Counted from the first letter of the stretch, positions 16,745 to 25,478 are shown. The stretch is 64,000 nt of DNA from SZAS-79 sp964599095 (GCA_964599095.1 CAZREB010000002.1:1-64000), one strand, 5' to 3'. Numbers and translations: made by a program. Notes: generated by a model from the letters alone, not told the origin.

Positions 16745-17962
16745 TTATGCAGTCCCCCGGACCGGTTCCGGGTGTGCTTCGCCGGCGCGCCGCAACGCGA
16801 ACTCCGTGGCGATCGGCCCGATCAGCTCGAGCACCGCGACGGCAGACAGCACGATGGCCGCGAGCTCCTGGCCGAACGAAGGGTAGAGCGACACCGTGTC
16901 CCGGACCATGACCACCGCCTGGCCCGAAAGCGGCAGCAGCGCGATCGCCAGCAGGCCGGACCCGCCGCGGGGAATGCCCGAAGCAAACCCGAACGCCAGG
17001 AGCGCGGCCGCCTTGCCGAGGAATCTCACCACGATGTAAGCCGCCACGGCCGTGGCGGTCGCGACGCCGAAGGCGTGGAATTCGAGGCTCGCGCCGGTCA
17101 GCACGAACAGGATCAGGAAGAACACCTGCCCGCCATGGCCGTAGGGCACCTTGACGAGGTCGTGGTGGCGGTCGGCATTGCGCGCAAGCAGCCCCAGCGT
17201 GACCAGTGCCACCGGCACCGACAGCCTGAGGCTGTGGGCGACCCCGATGGTGACGATCACGATCGCCACCTGCAGGATGAACTGGCGATCCTCCCGTTTG
17301 CCGACCCAGCGCCCGAAGCCCAGCATGAACCAGCTCGCCGCGGCCCCGGCGATCGCAGCGCCTGCAAACACGTAGATCGGGTGGAGCACCGCCGCAACCA
17401 GGCCGACGTCGTGCTGGACGTGGAGCACGGGCAGCAGCAAGGCCAGCAGCACGTAGGCGAGCATCGTGTTCACTGCGGTAAACAGCATCAGCCGCTCGGT
17501 CACCTGCCCCTCGGACCGCAATTCCTCAGACACGAGGATCACCACGGCGGGAGAGGTGGCCGTGCCGATCGCGGCAGCGGTGGCCGAGAGCAGCGGCGCG
17601 AATCCGAGGAAGGCAAGCGCCGCGTAGATCGCCCCGAAGCAGAAGGCCGACTCGGCCAGTGCGCCGACCACGAGCCACTTGTTGCGCCGGAGCCATTGCA
17701 CGTCGAGGCGCCGGCCCAGGTCGAACACGATGAACCCGATGGCAAGGTCGACCAGCAGGCGCATTTCGAACAGCGCATCCCCGTCCACGAAGCCGGCACC
17801 TTCCGGTCCCAGCAGCGCACCGATGACCACATAGCCGGTGATCCGCGGCACGCGCAAGTAACGCCGCGCCGCTTCCCCGGCGACGAGCGCCGCGAACAGC
17901 AGCAGCCCGAGCATCAGCAGGCGGGACGAAGCAAAGGTGTCCGGCAGGAATGCCAGATCCAT
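16745..17962 (-). CDS. Kef-type cation:proton antiporter (CPA2), membrane domain only
   Basis: A 405-residue polytopic membrane protein with about 12 hydrophobic segments. CPA2 features are visible: RVPRITGYVVIGALLGPEG near 38-56, LAIGFIVFDLGRRLD, and GTATSPAVVILVSEEL, which corresponds to the ion-binding region of TM5. There is no C-terminal RCK/TrkA-N domain, so it lacks the nucleotide gating of KefB/KefC. It is the first gene of an operon with ybdK, divergent from a PmrA/QseB-like response regulator. Two CTTAAG-N5-CTTAAG boxes and a 14-bp-arm hairpin lie upstream. Confidence 0.9.
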   Translation of the reverse strand: MDLAFLPDTFASSRLLMLGLLLFAALVAGEAARRYLRVPRITGYVVIGALLGPEGAGFVDGDALFEMRLLVDLAIGFIVFDLGRRLDVQWLRRNKWLVVGALAESAFCFGAIYAALAFLGFAPLLSATAAAIGTATSPAVVILVSEELRSEGQVTERLMLFTAVNTMLAYVLLALLLPVLHVQHDVGLVAAVLHPIYVFAGAAIAGAAASWFMLGFGRWVGKREDRQFILQVAIVIVTIGVAHSLRLSVPVALVTLGLLARNADRHHDLVKVPYGHGGQVFFLILFVLTGASLEFHAFGVATATAVAAYIVVRFLGKAAALLAFGFASGIPRGGSGLLAIALLPLSGQAVVMVRDTVSLYPSFGQELAAIVLSAVAVLELIGPIATEFALRRAGEAHPEPVRGTA

Positions 17963-18022
17963 TCGATGGGTCTCCTATCGGGGGTACTGGCGCGGAACGA
18001 AGGTCCGGGACGGGAAAACTAC

Positions 18023-18058
18023 GGCCGGGACGGAAAAGGGAGTGTTTCCGTCCCGGCC
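18023..18058. repeat. Perfect hairpin in the antiporter leader
   Basis: GGCCGGGACGGAAA at 18023-18036 pairs with TTTCCGTCCCGGCC at 18045-18058 across an 8-nt loop. It lies about 60 bases upstream of the antiporter start on the minus strand, so it would be in the 5' leader if the promoter lies further out. There is no T tract on either side, so it is not a simple terminator. Confidence 0.6.
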
Positions 18059-18165
18059 CTCCTCCTCGCACCAACTCGGGAGTGCACGGTCTGGCGTGGC
18101 CCGCGTTGCATCTGCGGCGACCCGCCAGCGTCACGAAGTCGTACCTTCAGGCTACCCACTTCACA

Positions 18166-18182
18166 CTTAAGGCATCCTTAAG
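18166..18182. promoter_or_regulatory. PmrA/QseB-type box 1 (CTTAAG-N5-CTTAAG)
   Basis: Two perfect CTTAAG half-sites separated by GCATC. The pattern (C/T)TTAA(G/T)-N5-(C/T)TTAA(G/T) is the known binding site of PmrA/BasR-class regulators, and the adjacent plus-strand gene encodes a regulator of that class. It is the box nearer the antiporter operon. Confidence 0.75.
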
Positions 18183-18288
18183 GGCGCCGTGAGGCAAAAA
18201 AAGAGCGGCGACCCTCACGCCACCGCTCGAACCCTGCTGCTTTCTTTTGTCTCCCTACCAGGACGGGACCAAGGGTGCGCTCCGCTTG

Positions 18289-18305
18289 CTTAAGCGCGAC
18301 TTAAG
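18289..18305. promoter_or_regulatory. PmrA/QseB-type box 2 (CTTAAG-N5-CTTAAG)
   Basis: A second perfect pair of CTTAAG half-sites, here separated by CGCGA, 101 bases upstream of the response-regulator start. With box 1 it brackets the divergent promoter region, which suggests autoregulation plus control of the antiporter/ybdK operon. Confidence 0.75.
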
Positions 18306-18405
18306 CGCCGCTGCAGAAGCCTGTGGATGGCGTACGCACTTTTCGCTCGTTCGCATTGACACCGCACGGACAGGGGTGATATCGAGGCTGCATGAGGGTG
18401 ACCGA

Positions 18406-19068
18406 ATGAGAGTGCTGCTCGTCGAAGACGATCCGATGATCGGGCGCGCAGTCGAGGCCGGGTTGCATGGCGCCGGCTATGCCGTGGACTGGGTGCGTGA
18501 CGGTGCCGAAGCCGAGCTCGCGGTGGGCACCGGCGTCTACGACCTCGCGTTGCTCGACCTCGGGCTGCCGCGTCGCGACGGGATCGAGATCCTCAAGAGC
18601 GTTCGCCGCGGCGGCGGCAAGCTGCCCATCCTGATCATCACCGCGCGCGATTCGGTCGCCGACCGGATCTCCGGGCTCGATGCCGGTGCGGACGACTACC
18701 TCGTCAAGCCCTTCGACCTCGACGAACTGCTCGCCCGCGCGCGGGCCGTAATCCGCCGCCAACGCGGCCGCAGCTCGCCCGAGACCACCTACGGCCAGCT
18801 TTCGCTCGACCCGGTGACGCGTGTCGTGATGTTCAGGGGCGCGGCGGTCGACCTGTCGGCCCGCGAGTTCGCGGTGCTCGAAGCGCTGATGAAGGAACCG
18901 GGTGCGGTCGTCTCGCGCGAGAAGCTCGAGGACGCGGTCTACGGCTGGGGCGAGGAGGTCGGCAGCAACAGCATCGAGGTTCACCTTCACCACCTGCGGC
19001 GCAAGCTGAGTGCCGAGCTGATCCGCAACGTGCGCGGCGTCGGTTACCGCATCGCGCTGTTGTCCTAG
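18406..19068 (+). CDS. OmpR-family response regulator, PmrA/QseB-like
   Basis: A 220-residue response regulator. The receiver has the acidic pair D8/D9, phospho-acceptor D51 (LALLDLGLP), T79 and K101 (DDYLVKPFD). The C-terminal winged helix includes LSAREFAVLEALM and VHLHHLRRKL with the closing VRGVGYRI. The start is ATG 18406 (MRVLLVEDD). The sensor kinase gene begins 37 bases downstream. The CTTAAG repeats upstream match the recognition pattern of the PmrA/QseB class. Confidence 0.93.
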   Translation: MRVLLVEDDPMIGRAVEAGLHGAGYAVDWVRDGAEAELAVGTGVYDLALLDLGLPRRDGIEILKSVRRGGGKLPILIITARDSVADRISGLDAGADDYLVKPFDLDELLARARAVIRRQRGRSSPETTYGQLSLDPVTRVVMFRGAAVDLSAREFAVLEALMKEPGAVVSREKLEDAVYGWGEEVGSNSIEVHLHHLRRKLSAELIRNVRGVGYRIALLS

Positions 19069-19105
19069 CCGGCGCCGGCACGGATCGCGTCTTGAGGCCG
19101 TCGCC

Positions 19106-20437
19106 GTGAAGTCGATCCGCGGGATGCTGGTCATGTGGGTAGTCGGCGCGCTCGCCGTCGGGGTCACCGTCGTGCTCGCAACCACCTACGTCCTGGTGCG
19201 CAAGCAGGTCGGCAGCCTGTTCGACGAGGAACTGCGCCTTGTGGCAGTCGCGGTGCATTTGCGCGAAGACTGGCAGGACCGGCGCCTGCGCATCGCCCGT
19301 CCGGGCTTTTTCCTGTCGGTGCGCGCCTACGACCAGGACGGCGGCGTCTTCTTCGAGACGCTGCTGCCTTCGCTCCCGCTCGACTTGCCGAAAACGTTCG
19401 TCGAGGGCTTCGAACGCGTCGAGACCTCCGAGGGGAGCTGGCGGGTCTTCACCCACGTGACCGAAGACGGCGTCGTGCAGGTCGGCCAGTCGATCGCGAG
19501 CCGCGATACGCTTGCGCGCGACCTGTCGCTGCGCGCGATGCTGCCGCTGCTGCTGCTGATCCCCTTCCTCGCCCTGTTCGTCGCCTGGGCGCTCAAGCGC
19601 GGCCTGGAGCCGATCAGCCATGCCTCGGACAGCGTCAGCGACCGCGACGCCTCGCGCCTCGACCCGCTGCCGGTGGACGACGTGCCGCAGGAACTCGTGC
19701 CCCTGGTGGAGCAGATCAACGCGCTGCTGCTGCGCCTCGAGGCCTCGCTCGGGGCCGAGCGCAGGTTCCTCGCCGACGCGGCGCACGAGCTTCGCTCGCC
19801 GGTCGGCGCGCTCGCCCTGCAGGTGCAACTTGCGGCGCGCGCGACCTCCGACGCCGCTAGGGCCGCCGCGTTCGTGGAACTCGGGCGCGGAATCGAACGC
19901 GCGCGCAGGCTCGTGCAGCAGCTGCTCGACTTCGCCAAGCTGGAATCCGACGTGCGCATCGAGCCCTTCGAGCCGCACGATGTTGCTAGCCTCGCGCGCG
20001 ACGTGGTCGGCACCGCAGCGGCCCACGCCGAGGCGCTGGGCGTTGACCTCGGCGCCGATGCGCCCGAGCCGGTCCGGGTCGATTGCGCGCCCGCCGAAAT
20101 TCGCGCGCTCGTCGAGAACCTGGTCGACAATTCGCTGCGCTATGCGCCGGCCAACAGCCAGGTGACCGTGGCGGTGCGGCAGGACGGCACGACGGCCGAA
20201 ATTGTCGTGGTCGACGCAGGCCCCGGCATTCCGCAGTGCGAGCGCAAGCGTGTGTTCGAGCGCTTCCACCGCGTAGCCGGCGACAGCACGGCCGGCAGCG
20301 GGCTGGGCCTGGCGATCGCCAAGGCGATCGTCGATCGCCATCACGGCACTATCGAACTCGCCGACGCGTCGCCCGGCGCGCGCCCGCCTGGATTGCTGGT
20401 ACGCGTGCGCCTGCCGCTGCGGCCGGCCGGCGCCTAG
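19106..20437 (+). CDS. Sensor histidine kinase, QseC/PmrB-like
   Basis: A 443-residue membrane kinase starting at GTG 19106. TM1 is about residues 7-30 and TM2 about 144-162, bracketing a periplasmic sensor region of roughly 110 residues. HAMP and HisKA follow, with the phospho-histidine H227 in FLADAAHELRSPVGAL. The ATP-binding N box is ENLVDNSLRYAP, followed by DAGPGIP and GSGLGLAIAKAI. It partners with the response regulator just upstream. The input signal is unknown; relatives respond to cations, pH or catecholamines. Confidence 0.93.
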   Translation: MKSIRGMLVMWVVGALAVGVTVVLATTYVLVRKQVGSLFDEELRLVAVAVHLREDWQDRRLRIARPGFFLSVRAYDQDGGVFFETLLPSLPLDLPKTFVEGFERVETSEGSWRVFTHVTEDGVVQVGQSIASRDTLARDLSLRAMLPLLLLIPFLALFVAWALKRGLEPISHASDSVSDRDASRLDPLPVDDVPQELVPLVEQINALLLRLEASLGAERRFLADAAHELRSPVGALALQVQLAARATSDAARAAAFVELGRGIERARRLVQQLLDFAKLESDVRIEPFEPHDVASLARDVVGTAAAHAEALGVDLGADAPEPVRVDCAPAEIRALVENLVDNSLRYAPANSQVTVAVRQDGTTAEIVVVDAGPGIPQCERKRVFERFHRVAGDSTAGSGLGLAIAKAIVDRHHGTIELADASPGARPPGLLVRVRLPLRPAGA

Positions 20438-20450
20438 GGTCGACGCCCTT

Positions 20451-21311
20451 TCAGTACGAACCGCGGAACTCGTCCTGCCCGCGGACGTAGGCGGTATTGC
20501 TCTGCGCCGGGTTACGGTTGACCAGCGGCCGGCCGAAAAGCGGGTGCTTCAGGCTGCGCACCTCGTGCTCGATGCTGAACAGCGGCCGGTTCGTCCCCGG
20601 GTCGACGATCTCGACGAAACGCCATTCGTGCGCGTCGGTCTCCCTGCTGATCAGGCCGCGCCCGGCCAGGCGCTCGTACGGGCCGGAGAAGTCGGCGATA
20701 TAGACCTGGAAATGGTGACCGTCGTAGGCCGGCAGGGCCTCGCCGGTCTCGCGAAACAGCAGGCGCTGGTCGCGGCCGGCGACCACCGAAGCGGTGGGCA
20801 CGCCCCCTGCGCCCTTCACTTCGGCCGGCGCCCCGATGATCTCCGAATAGAAGCGGGCTATGCCTTCCGCGCTCCCGGACGGCACGTCGAATTCGACATA
20901 CGGCATGCCAAGCTCGGTATCGCCGTACTGCGGCGACGGTGCATGGCATCGAAAGCGGTTTCCCCAGGGGCAGGTAGCCGTCACGTGGTCGCCGCGGTCT
21001 TCGAATGAAAACGAAGTCCCCGCCAGCCCTCGCGCCACCCTCGTGAGGCGCTTTTTCAACAGTTCGAGGTCGGGCACCACCAGCCCTATCGTGCCGCGCA
21101 ACCGCTGCGCCTCGCGCGTCGGCAGGTGCATCTGGCTGCGACCGAAGTTCACCCACATGTTTTCGGTGCCGACCATCAGGTAGGGGTCGCGTGTGCCGCC
21201 GAGCCCCGCCACGTAGAACAGCGTCGCGAGCCGCTGGTCGGGCTGCGTCACGTTGACGTGCTCGAGGTGGACGATGTTGCCGAAGTCTTCAGTGGATCGG
21301 TCGAACTTCAT
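20451..21311 (-). CDS. VOC-family protein (two glyoxalase/extradiol-dioxygenase-like modules)
   Basis: A 286-residue protein starting at ATG 21311 (MKFDRSTED); an in-frame ATG 15 bases earlier is less likely. It has two VOC modules: one opening NIVHLEHVNVTQPD, the second opening LGMPYVEFDVPSGSAEGIARFYSEII. Candidate metal ligands are H22 region (VHLEHVN), H in GHHFQVYI and E in RFVEIVDPGTN. Family reactions range from dioxygenases to isomerases and the substrate cannot be told. It is downstream of a class II aldolase on the same strand, but a palindrome and an 86-bp duplication separate them. Confidence 0.82.
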   Translation of the reverse strand: MKFDRSTEDFGNIVHLEHVNVTQPDQRLATLFYVAGLGGTRDPYLMVGTENMWVNFGRSQMHLPTREAQRLRGTIGLVVPDLELLKKRLTRVARGLAGTSFSFEDRGDHVTATCPWGNRFRCHAPSPQYGDTELGMPYVEFDVPSGSAEGIARFYSEIIGAPAEVKGAGGVPTASVVAGRDQRLLFRETGEALPAYDGHHFQVYIADFSGPYERLAGRGLISRETDAHEWRFVEIVDPGTNRPLFSIEHEVRSLKHPLFGRPLVNRNPAQSNTAYVRGQDEFRGSY

Positions 21312-21343
21312 TGCAGCGCCATGCATTGATTTGAAAAAACCAA

Positions 21344-21410
21344 TCTCGTCACTTTGCGATTTCTTGTGTTTGCGCGTTGTGCAAACACAAGAAATCGCAA
21401 AGTGACGAGA
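21344..21410. repeat. Perfect 30-bp-arm palindrome
   Basis: Arms 21344-21373 and 21381-21410 are exact reverse complements around a 7-nt loop (GCGTTGT). It lies between the 3' end of the aldolase gene and the 5' end of the VOC gene, both on the minus strand. The right arm forms part of a direct repeat with 21467-21496. There is no adjacent T tract. Confidence 0.85.
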
Positions 21411-21534
21411 CCATGGACTTCCACCACCGATACCTCAACTCTCATAACGGGGCGTTTGCGCGTCGCGCAAACACAAGATATCGCATAGTGACAAGACCAT
21501 GACCTTCCACCACCGATACCTCAACTCTTGTAAC
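21381..21534. repeat. 86-bp-period direct duplication including the aldolase 3' end
   Basis: The block at 21381-21448 recurs at 21467-21534 with a few substitutions. Shared segments include GCAAACACAAG, TTCCACCACCGATACCTCAA and TAAC. The second copy contains the real last codons of the aldolase (SYKS, then stop, minus strand). The first copy carries a decayed version reading YES, then stop. The duplication therefore copied a gene end together with its downstream sequence. Confidence 0.8.
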
Positions 21535-22312
21535 TCGGGTCCCGCCGGTCCAGCATCCGCAGCATGGCCGGCCACTCCATGACGCCGAACGGGCGGCGCA
21601 CCTGCGGCTGGTAGTTCATGTAGGTCTTCTCCAGCACGTCCTGGGGCACCGGGTTCAGCTCGCGGCCCATCGACAACGCGGCGATCTGCAGCTTGCACGA
21701 GAGCTCGAGGCGATGCATTGCATTGAACGCCTCGCCGACCGTGCGCCCGACGGTGAGCAGGCCGTGGTTGCGCATGATCATTGCATTGTTGTCGCCGAGG
21801 TCGGCCACCAGCGAGGCGCGCTCCTCGAGGTTCAGCGCGACGCCCTGGTAGTCGTGATAGGCGATCTTCAGGAAGCGCATCGAAGTCTGCGCGAGCGGCA
21901 GGAGGCCCTCCTTCAGCGCGGACACCGCCATGCCGGGCCAGGTGTGGGTGTGGATCACGCAATCGATCTCGGGTTTGGCCTCATGGATCGCGCCGTGGAT
22001 CACGAAGCCCGCGACGTTGACGCCATAGTCGAGGCCGCCGCCGAACTCCGGCTTGCCGAGTACCTTGCCGTCGTGATCGATCTTTACCAGACTCGACGCA
22101 GTGATCTCCTCGTACATCATCCCGTAGGCGTTGATCAGGAAAGCGCCGGGCTCGCCGGGCACGCGCAGCGAGATGTGGTTCGCGCCGATGTCGGACATGC
22201 CGAAATGGTCGATCAGGCGATAGCACGCGGCGAGGTCGACGCGGGCATTCCACTCCGCATCGCTGACCCTGCCCTGCAATGACTTGACGGTGAACTGGTC
22301 GTTGGCCGACAT
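21521..22312 (-). CDS. Class II aldolase/adducin family protein
   Basis: A 263-residue protein of the fuculose-1-phosphate aldolase/adducin fold. The zinc-site histidines are visible in VIHTHTWPGMA (H-x-H) and in MRNHGLLTVG; the conserved LACAYRLIDHFG-type opening (DLAACYRLIDHFGMSDIGANHISLR) is present. Bacterial members of this subgroup are mostly of unknown substrate. It is upstream of the VOC gene on the same strand. A D-2-hydroxyacid dehydrogenase and a molybdopterin oxidoreductase lie further upstream on the same strand. Confidence 0.9.
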   Translation of the reverse strand: MSANDQFTVKSLQGRVSDAEWNARVDLAACYRLIDHFGMSDIGANHISLRVPGEPGAFLINAYGMMYEEITASSLVKIDHDGKVLGKPEFGGGLDYGVNVAGFVIHGAIHEAKPEIDCVIHTHTWPGMAVSALKEGLLPLAQTSMRFLKIAYHDYQGVALNLEERASLVADLGDNNAMIMRNHGLLTVGRTVGEAFNAMHRLELSCKLQIAALSMGRELNPVPQDVLEKTYMNYQPQVRRPFGVMEWPAMLRMLDRRDPSYKS

Positions 22313-22369
22313 GGCGGTCCTCCGGGTTGAGCGACGAGAATGAGCGACGATATTAAATGAACCGCGCCG

Positions 22370-23377
22370 TCATGGGACGGCGTTCCGCAGGGGCTTGCCG
22401 GCGAGCCAGAGGGCGAGGTTCTCGAGGAAGATCCCGATCACGCGCGCATAGATGCCGTCCGACTGCCCGGCGCTGTGCGGCGTGACGATCACGTTTTCGA
22501 ACCCCCACAGCGGGGACTCGGGGTCCAGCGGCTCGTGGGCGAATACGTCGAGGTAGGCCCCGGCCAGGTGCCCCGAGCGCAGCGCCTCGACCAGGTCGGG
22601 CTCGACGACCACTTCACCGCGCGCCACGTTGACGAAGTACGAGCCGCGGGGCATCGCGGCAAACACCTGCGCGTTCATCAGCCCGCGTGTGCTGTCGCTG
22701 AGCTTGCAGACGACAAAGACCCAATCGGCGCGCGGCAATACCGAGTGAAGTGACGCGAAGGTCACGGTCTCGAATGCGTCGCCCGCAGACGTGTCCGTGG
22801 CGGGCAGCTGCGAATGACGCACCACGACAACCTCCAGCCCGACGGCCTTGAGCATCCGGCCCAGTTCCCGGCCGATCGCGCCCCACCCGACGACGACCGC
22901 ACACTGCCCCTGCAGGTCCCGCGGCAGGCCGGTCACGACCAGCGGCTTCCACTGCCTTTCGCGCTGCGCGGCCATCATTCGCGGAAAGGCTCGGGCGATC
23001 GCGAGGAATCCGGCCAGCGCGGTCTGTGCGACGACAGCCGCATTCGCACCGGCGGCCGACGTGACCTGCACGCCGCGGCGGCGCAATTCGCCATAGATCG
23101 GGCGGTCGGCCCCGGCGGCATTGACCTGCACCCATTCAAGGTTCGGCGACGCGCGCAACTGGTCGAAGAACAGCTTGGTCGCTTCGGTGTCCCGGTTGCG
23201 GGCCGAAGCCCCGATCACGTCCCGCGTCACCAGACCGATGTCGACATCGGGCGCGACACCGGCCGTTTCGGAAACAACGAATTCCACCGGGCGATCGCCA
23301 AGCAGGCGCCGAACCCCCTCCCCGCACAAATCGCGCGCCTGCGCCGAAAGCAGGATCCGCAGCGGCTTGCCGGTCAT
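22370..23377 (-). CDS. D-2-hydroxyacid dehydrogenase (NAD-dependent)
   Basis: A 335-residue member of the D-isomer 2-hydroxyacid dehydrogenase family. The nucleotide-binding loop reads VVGWGAIGRELGRML. Catalytic residues are seen as R in NVARGEVV, E in HEPLDPESPLW and H in VTPHSAGQSD, so the R/E/H triad is intact. It lies 28 bases downstream of the molybdopterin oxidoreductase and 57 bases upstream of the aldolase, all on the minus strand. The substrate is unknown; glyoxylate/hydroxypyruvate-type acids are plausible. Confidence 0.92.
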   Translation of the reverse strand: MTGKPLRILLSAQARDLCGEGVRRLLGDRPVEFVVSETAGVAPDVDIGLVTRDVIGASARNRDTEATKLFFDQLRASPNLEWVQVNAAGADRPIYGELRRRGVQVTSAAGANAAVVAQTALAGFLAIARAFPRMMAAQRERQWKPLVVTGLPRDLQGQCAVVVGWGAIGRELGRMLKAVGLEVVVVRHSQLPATDTSAGDAFETVTFASLHSVLPRADWVFVVCKLSDSTRGLMNAQVFAAMPRGSYFVNVARGEVVVEPDLVEALRSGHLAGAYLDVFAHEPLDPESPLWGFENVIVTPHSAGQSDGIYARVIGIFLENLALWLAGKPLRNAVP

Positions 23378-23405
23378 CGAGGCCGACCCGGTCCCGGCCG
23401 GACCG

Positions 23406-25478
23406 CTAGGCCGGCCTGATCCACACCGCGGTGTCGTGGAACACCGCGCCGCCGTTCGGCCAGCCGGGCTGGCTGCTGGTGACCGAGTTGATGCCCAGGC
23501 CGTTCTCGAAATGCTTGTTCGGCCAGATGCCTTCGACCACCACCACGCCGCGCTGCTGGCCGGTCTGCGGCATCACATGGACGATGACCTCGCCGCGCTC
23601 GTTGCCGAGCCTGACGCGATCGCCCTCCCCGACGCCGAGCGCACCGCAGTCTTCCGGATGGAGCCGCGCGGTCGGCCGCTTCTCGCGCGCAAGCGACCCC
23701 GGCGTCTCGGTGAACGTGGAATTCAGGAAAGTGCGCGCCGGCGCGGCGATCAGGCGATACGGCTTTTCGGCGCTGGCATTGTCGATCACGTCGAGGTGGT
23801 CGGGCAGCACCGGCATCTCCTGCCAGCGCCCGCCGAAGCGCTTCCAGTCGGGCTTGAAGTGGAACTTGCGGTCCGGCGTCTCGAACCCGTCGAGGAAATG
23901 CGCACGCTCGAAAGGCAGCGCGAAATCCTGCCCGCCGGCCTCGAAATTCTTCTGCGCGTCCCACATGCCCGAGGCTTTCAGCGACTCGTCCATGATTTCC
24001 CAGGCGCTCATGTCGTAGGCGCGATGCTTCGCCCCGAGCCGCTTGGCGAGCTGGGAGATCACATAGTGGTTCTCGCGGCACTCGGCATAGGGCTCGATCA
24101 CCTTCTTCGTCACCTGGAAATAGGTGTGGCCGCTGGCCGTGTACATGTCGTCATGCTCGAGGAAGGTCGTCGCCGGCAGCACGATGTCGGCAAAAGCCGC
24201 CGTCTCGGTCAGGAACTGCTCGTGCACGCAGGTGAAGAGATCCTCGCGCGCAAGGCCCTTGTGCACCAGGTTCAGTTCCGGGCAGACCATCGCCGGGTTG
24301 GTGTTCTGCACGATGATCGCGGTCACCGGCGGCCCGTTCTTGAGTGCTTCGGCATCGCCGGTCAGGATCGGCCCGAGGCGCGACTGGTCGAGATCGCGCA
24401 CCGAGCGGTCGATCAGGTCGGCACCGTCGATCAGGTTCTTGTTGATCGGGTACATGCCGGTGTGGCCGTACAAGGCGCCCCCGCCGAGCACCTGCCATGC
24501 GCCGGTCACCGCCGGCAGGCAGGTGACCGCATGCATGTTGGCCGCGCCGTTGCGCGAACGCGAGAACCCGTGATGGCAGCGGATGTAGGCCTTCTTCGTG
24601 CTGCCGTAGAGCCGCGCAAACGCGACGATCTCCTCCGGCCTCAATCCGGTGATCTTCGACGCCCACTCAGGCGAGCGGGTCGCGACGTGCGCGGCAAGTT
24701 CGTCCGGCGCATCGGTGTACTTGCGCAGGTAATCCCAGTCGGCCATGCCTTCCTTGAACAGCACGTGCATCACCGCGCAGGCGAGCGCGCCGTCGGTGCC
24801 GGGCTTCGGGGCCACGTGCATGTCGGCTTGCGCCGCGGTGCCGGTGCGGTAGGGATCGACGACGACCAGTTTTGCGCCGCGTTTCTTCGCGGTCATCGCG
24901 TGGGTCATCACGTTGACCTGGGTGTTCACCGGGTTGCCGCCCCAGATGACGACCACGTCCGAATGCTCGTCGACTTCGCGCATGTCGACGCCGCGCTTGA
25001 AGCCGGTGCCGGCAGCCCAGCCGGTATCCGACAACGCAACGCAGATGGTCGAGAACCAGCGCGAATACTTCATCTGGTGACGCAGCAGGTTGATGCCGTC
25101 GCGCTGCACCAGGCCCATCGTGCCGGCGTAGTAGTACGGCCAGACGGTTTCGTTGCCGTGCAACGCCGCCTTTTTCCGGAACTGCTCGGCGACCGTGTCG
25201 AGTGCCTCTTCCCACGAAATGCGTGCGAAGTTGCCCAAGCCCGATTTCGCACCCTTGGGCCCGATGCGTTTCATCGGGTATTGCAGGCGGTCCGGGTGAT
25301 GCACGCGCTCGGCGTAACGCGCGACCTTCTCGCAGATCACGCCGTTGGTGTAGGTGTTTCGCATCGACCCGCGCACCCGGCCGATGGTCTTCGCGTCCCT
25401 GATCTCGACTTCGAGCGCGCAGGTGCTGGTGCAGTCGTGCGGGCAGACGGAGGGGAGGATGGGGATCGGAGCGTTCAT
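23406..25478 (-). CDS. Molybdopterin-dependent oxidoreductase (DMSO reductase family)
   Basis: A 690-residue protein. The N-terminal 4Fe-4S motif is C12-P-H-D-C16-T-S-T-C20 with C49 (GVICEKVARY), as in formate dehydrogenase and thiosulfate reductase relatives. The central domains bind the bis-MGD cofactor (VVIWGGNPVNTQ, VVVDPYRTGTAAQADMHVAPKPG). The C-terminal molybdopterin dinucleotide-binding domain is near GDRVRLGNERGEV. There is no Tat signal, so it is cytoplasmic. The start is ATG 25478; the frame runs 15 codons further upstream without family similarity. Substrate unknown. Confidence 0.92.
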   Translation of the reverse strand: MNAPIPILPSVCPHDCTSTCALEVEIRDAKTIGRVRGSMRNTYTNGVICEKVARYAERVHHPDRLQYPMKRIGPKGAKSGLGNFARISWEEALDTVAEQFRKKAALHGNETVWPYYYAGTMGLVQRDGINLLRHQMKYSRWFSTICVALSDTGWAAGTGFKRGVDMREVDEHSDVVVIWGGNPVNTQVNVMTHAMTAKKRGAKLVVVDPYRTGTAAQADMHVAPKPGTDGALACAVMHVLFKEGMADWDYLRKYTDAPDELAAHVATRSPEWASKITGLRPEEIVAFARLYGSTKKAYIRCHHGFSRSRNGAANMHAVTCLPAVTGAWQVLGGGALYGHTGMYPINKNLIDGADLIDRSVRDLDQSRLGPILTGDAEALKNGPPVTAIIVQNTNPAMVCPELNLVHKGLAREDLFTCVHEQFLTETAAFADIVLPATTFLEHDDMYTASGHTYFQVTKKVIEPYAECRENHYVISQLAKRLGAKHRAYDMSAWEIMDESLKASGMWDAQKNFEAGGQDFALPFERAHFLDGFETPDRKFHFKPDWKRFGGRWQEMPVLPDHLDVIDNASAEKPYRLIAAPARTFLNSTFTETPGSLAREKRPTARLHPEDCGALGVGEGDRVRLGNERGEVIVHVMPQTGQQRGVVVVEGIWPNKHFENGLGINSVTSSQPGWPNGGAVFHDTAVWIRPA

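Larger units (their letters stand above)
17963..18405. other. Divergent promoter region between antiporter operon and two-component operon
   Basis: This 443-base gene-free stretch separates oppositely oriented operons. It holds a perfect 14-bp-arm hairpin (18023-18058) close to the antiporter, and two 17-bp response-regulator-type boxes (18166-18182 and 18289-18305). The reading frame of the response regulator stays open upstream to 18247, but that part shows no receiver homology. I see no small gene here. Confidence 0.7.

Noticed and set aside
18183..18225. Terminator-like hairpin GTGAGG...CCTCAC near the PmrA box
   Set aside because: The stem is only about six bases with a long loop, and the A tract is inside it; it is not convincing.
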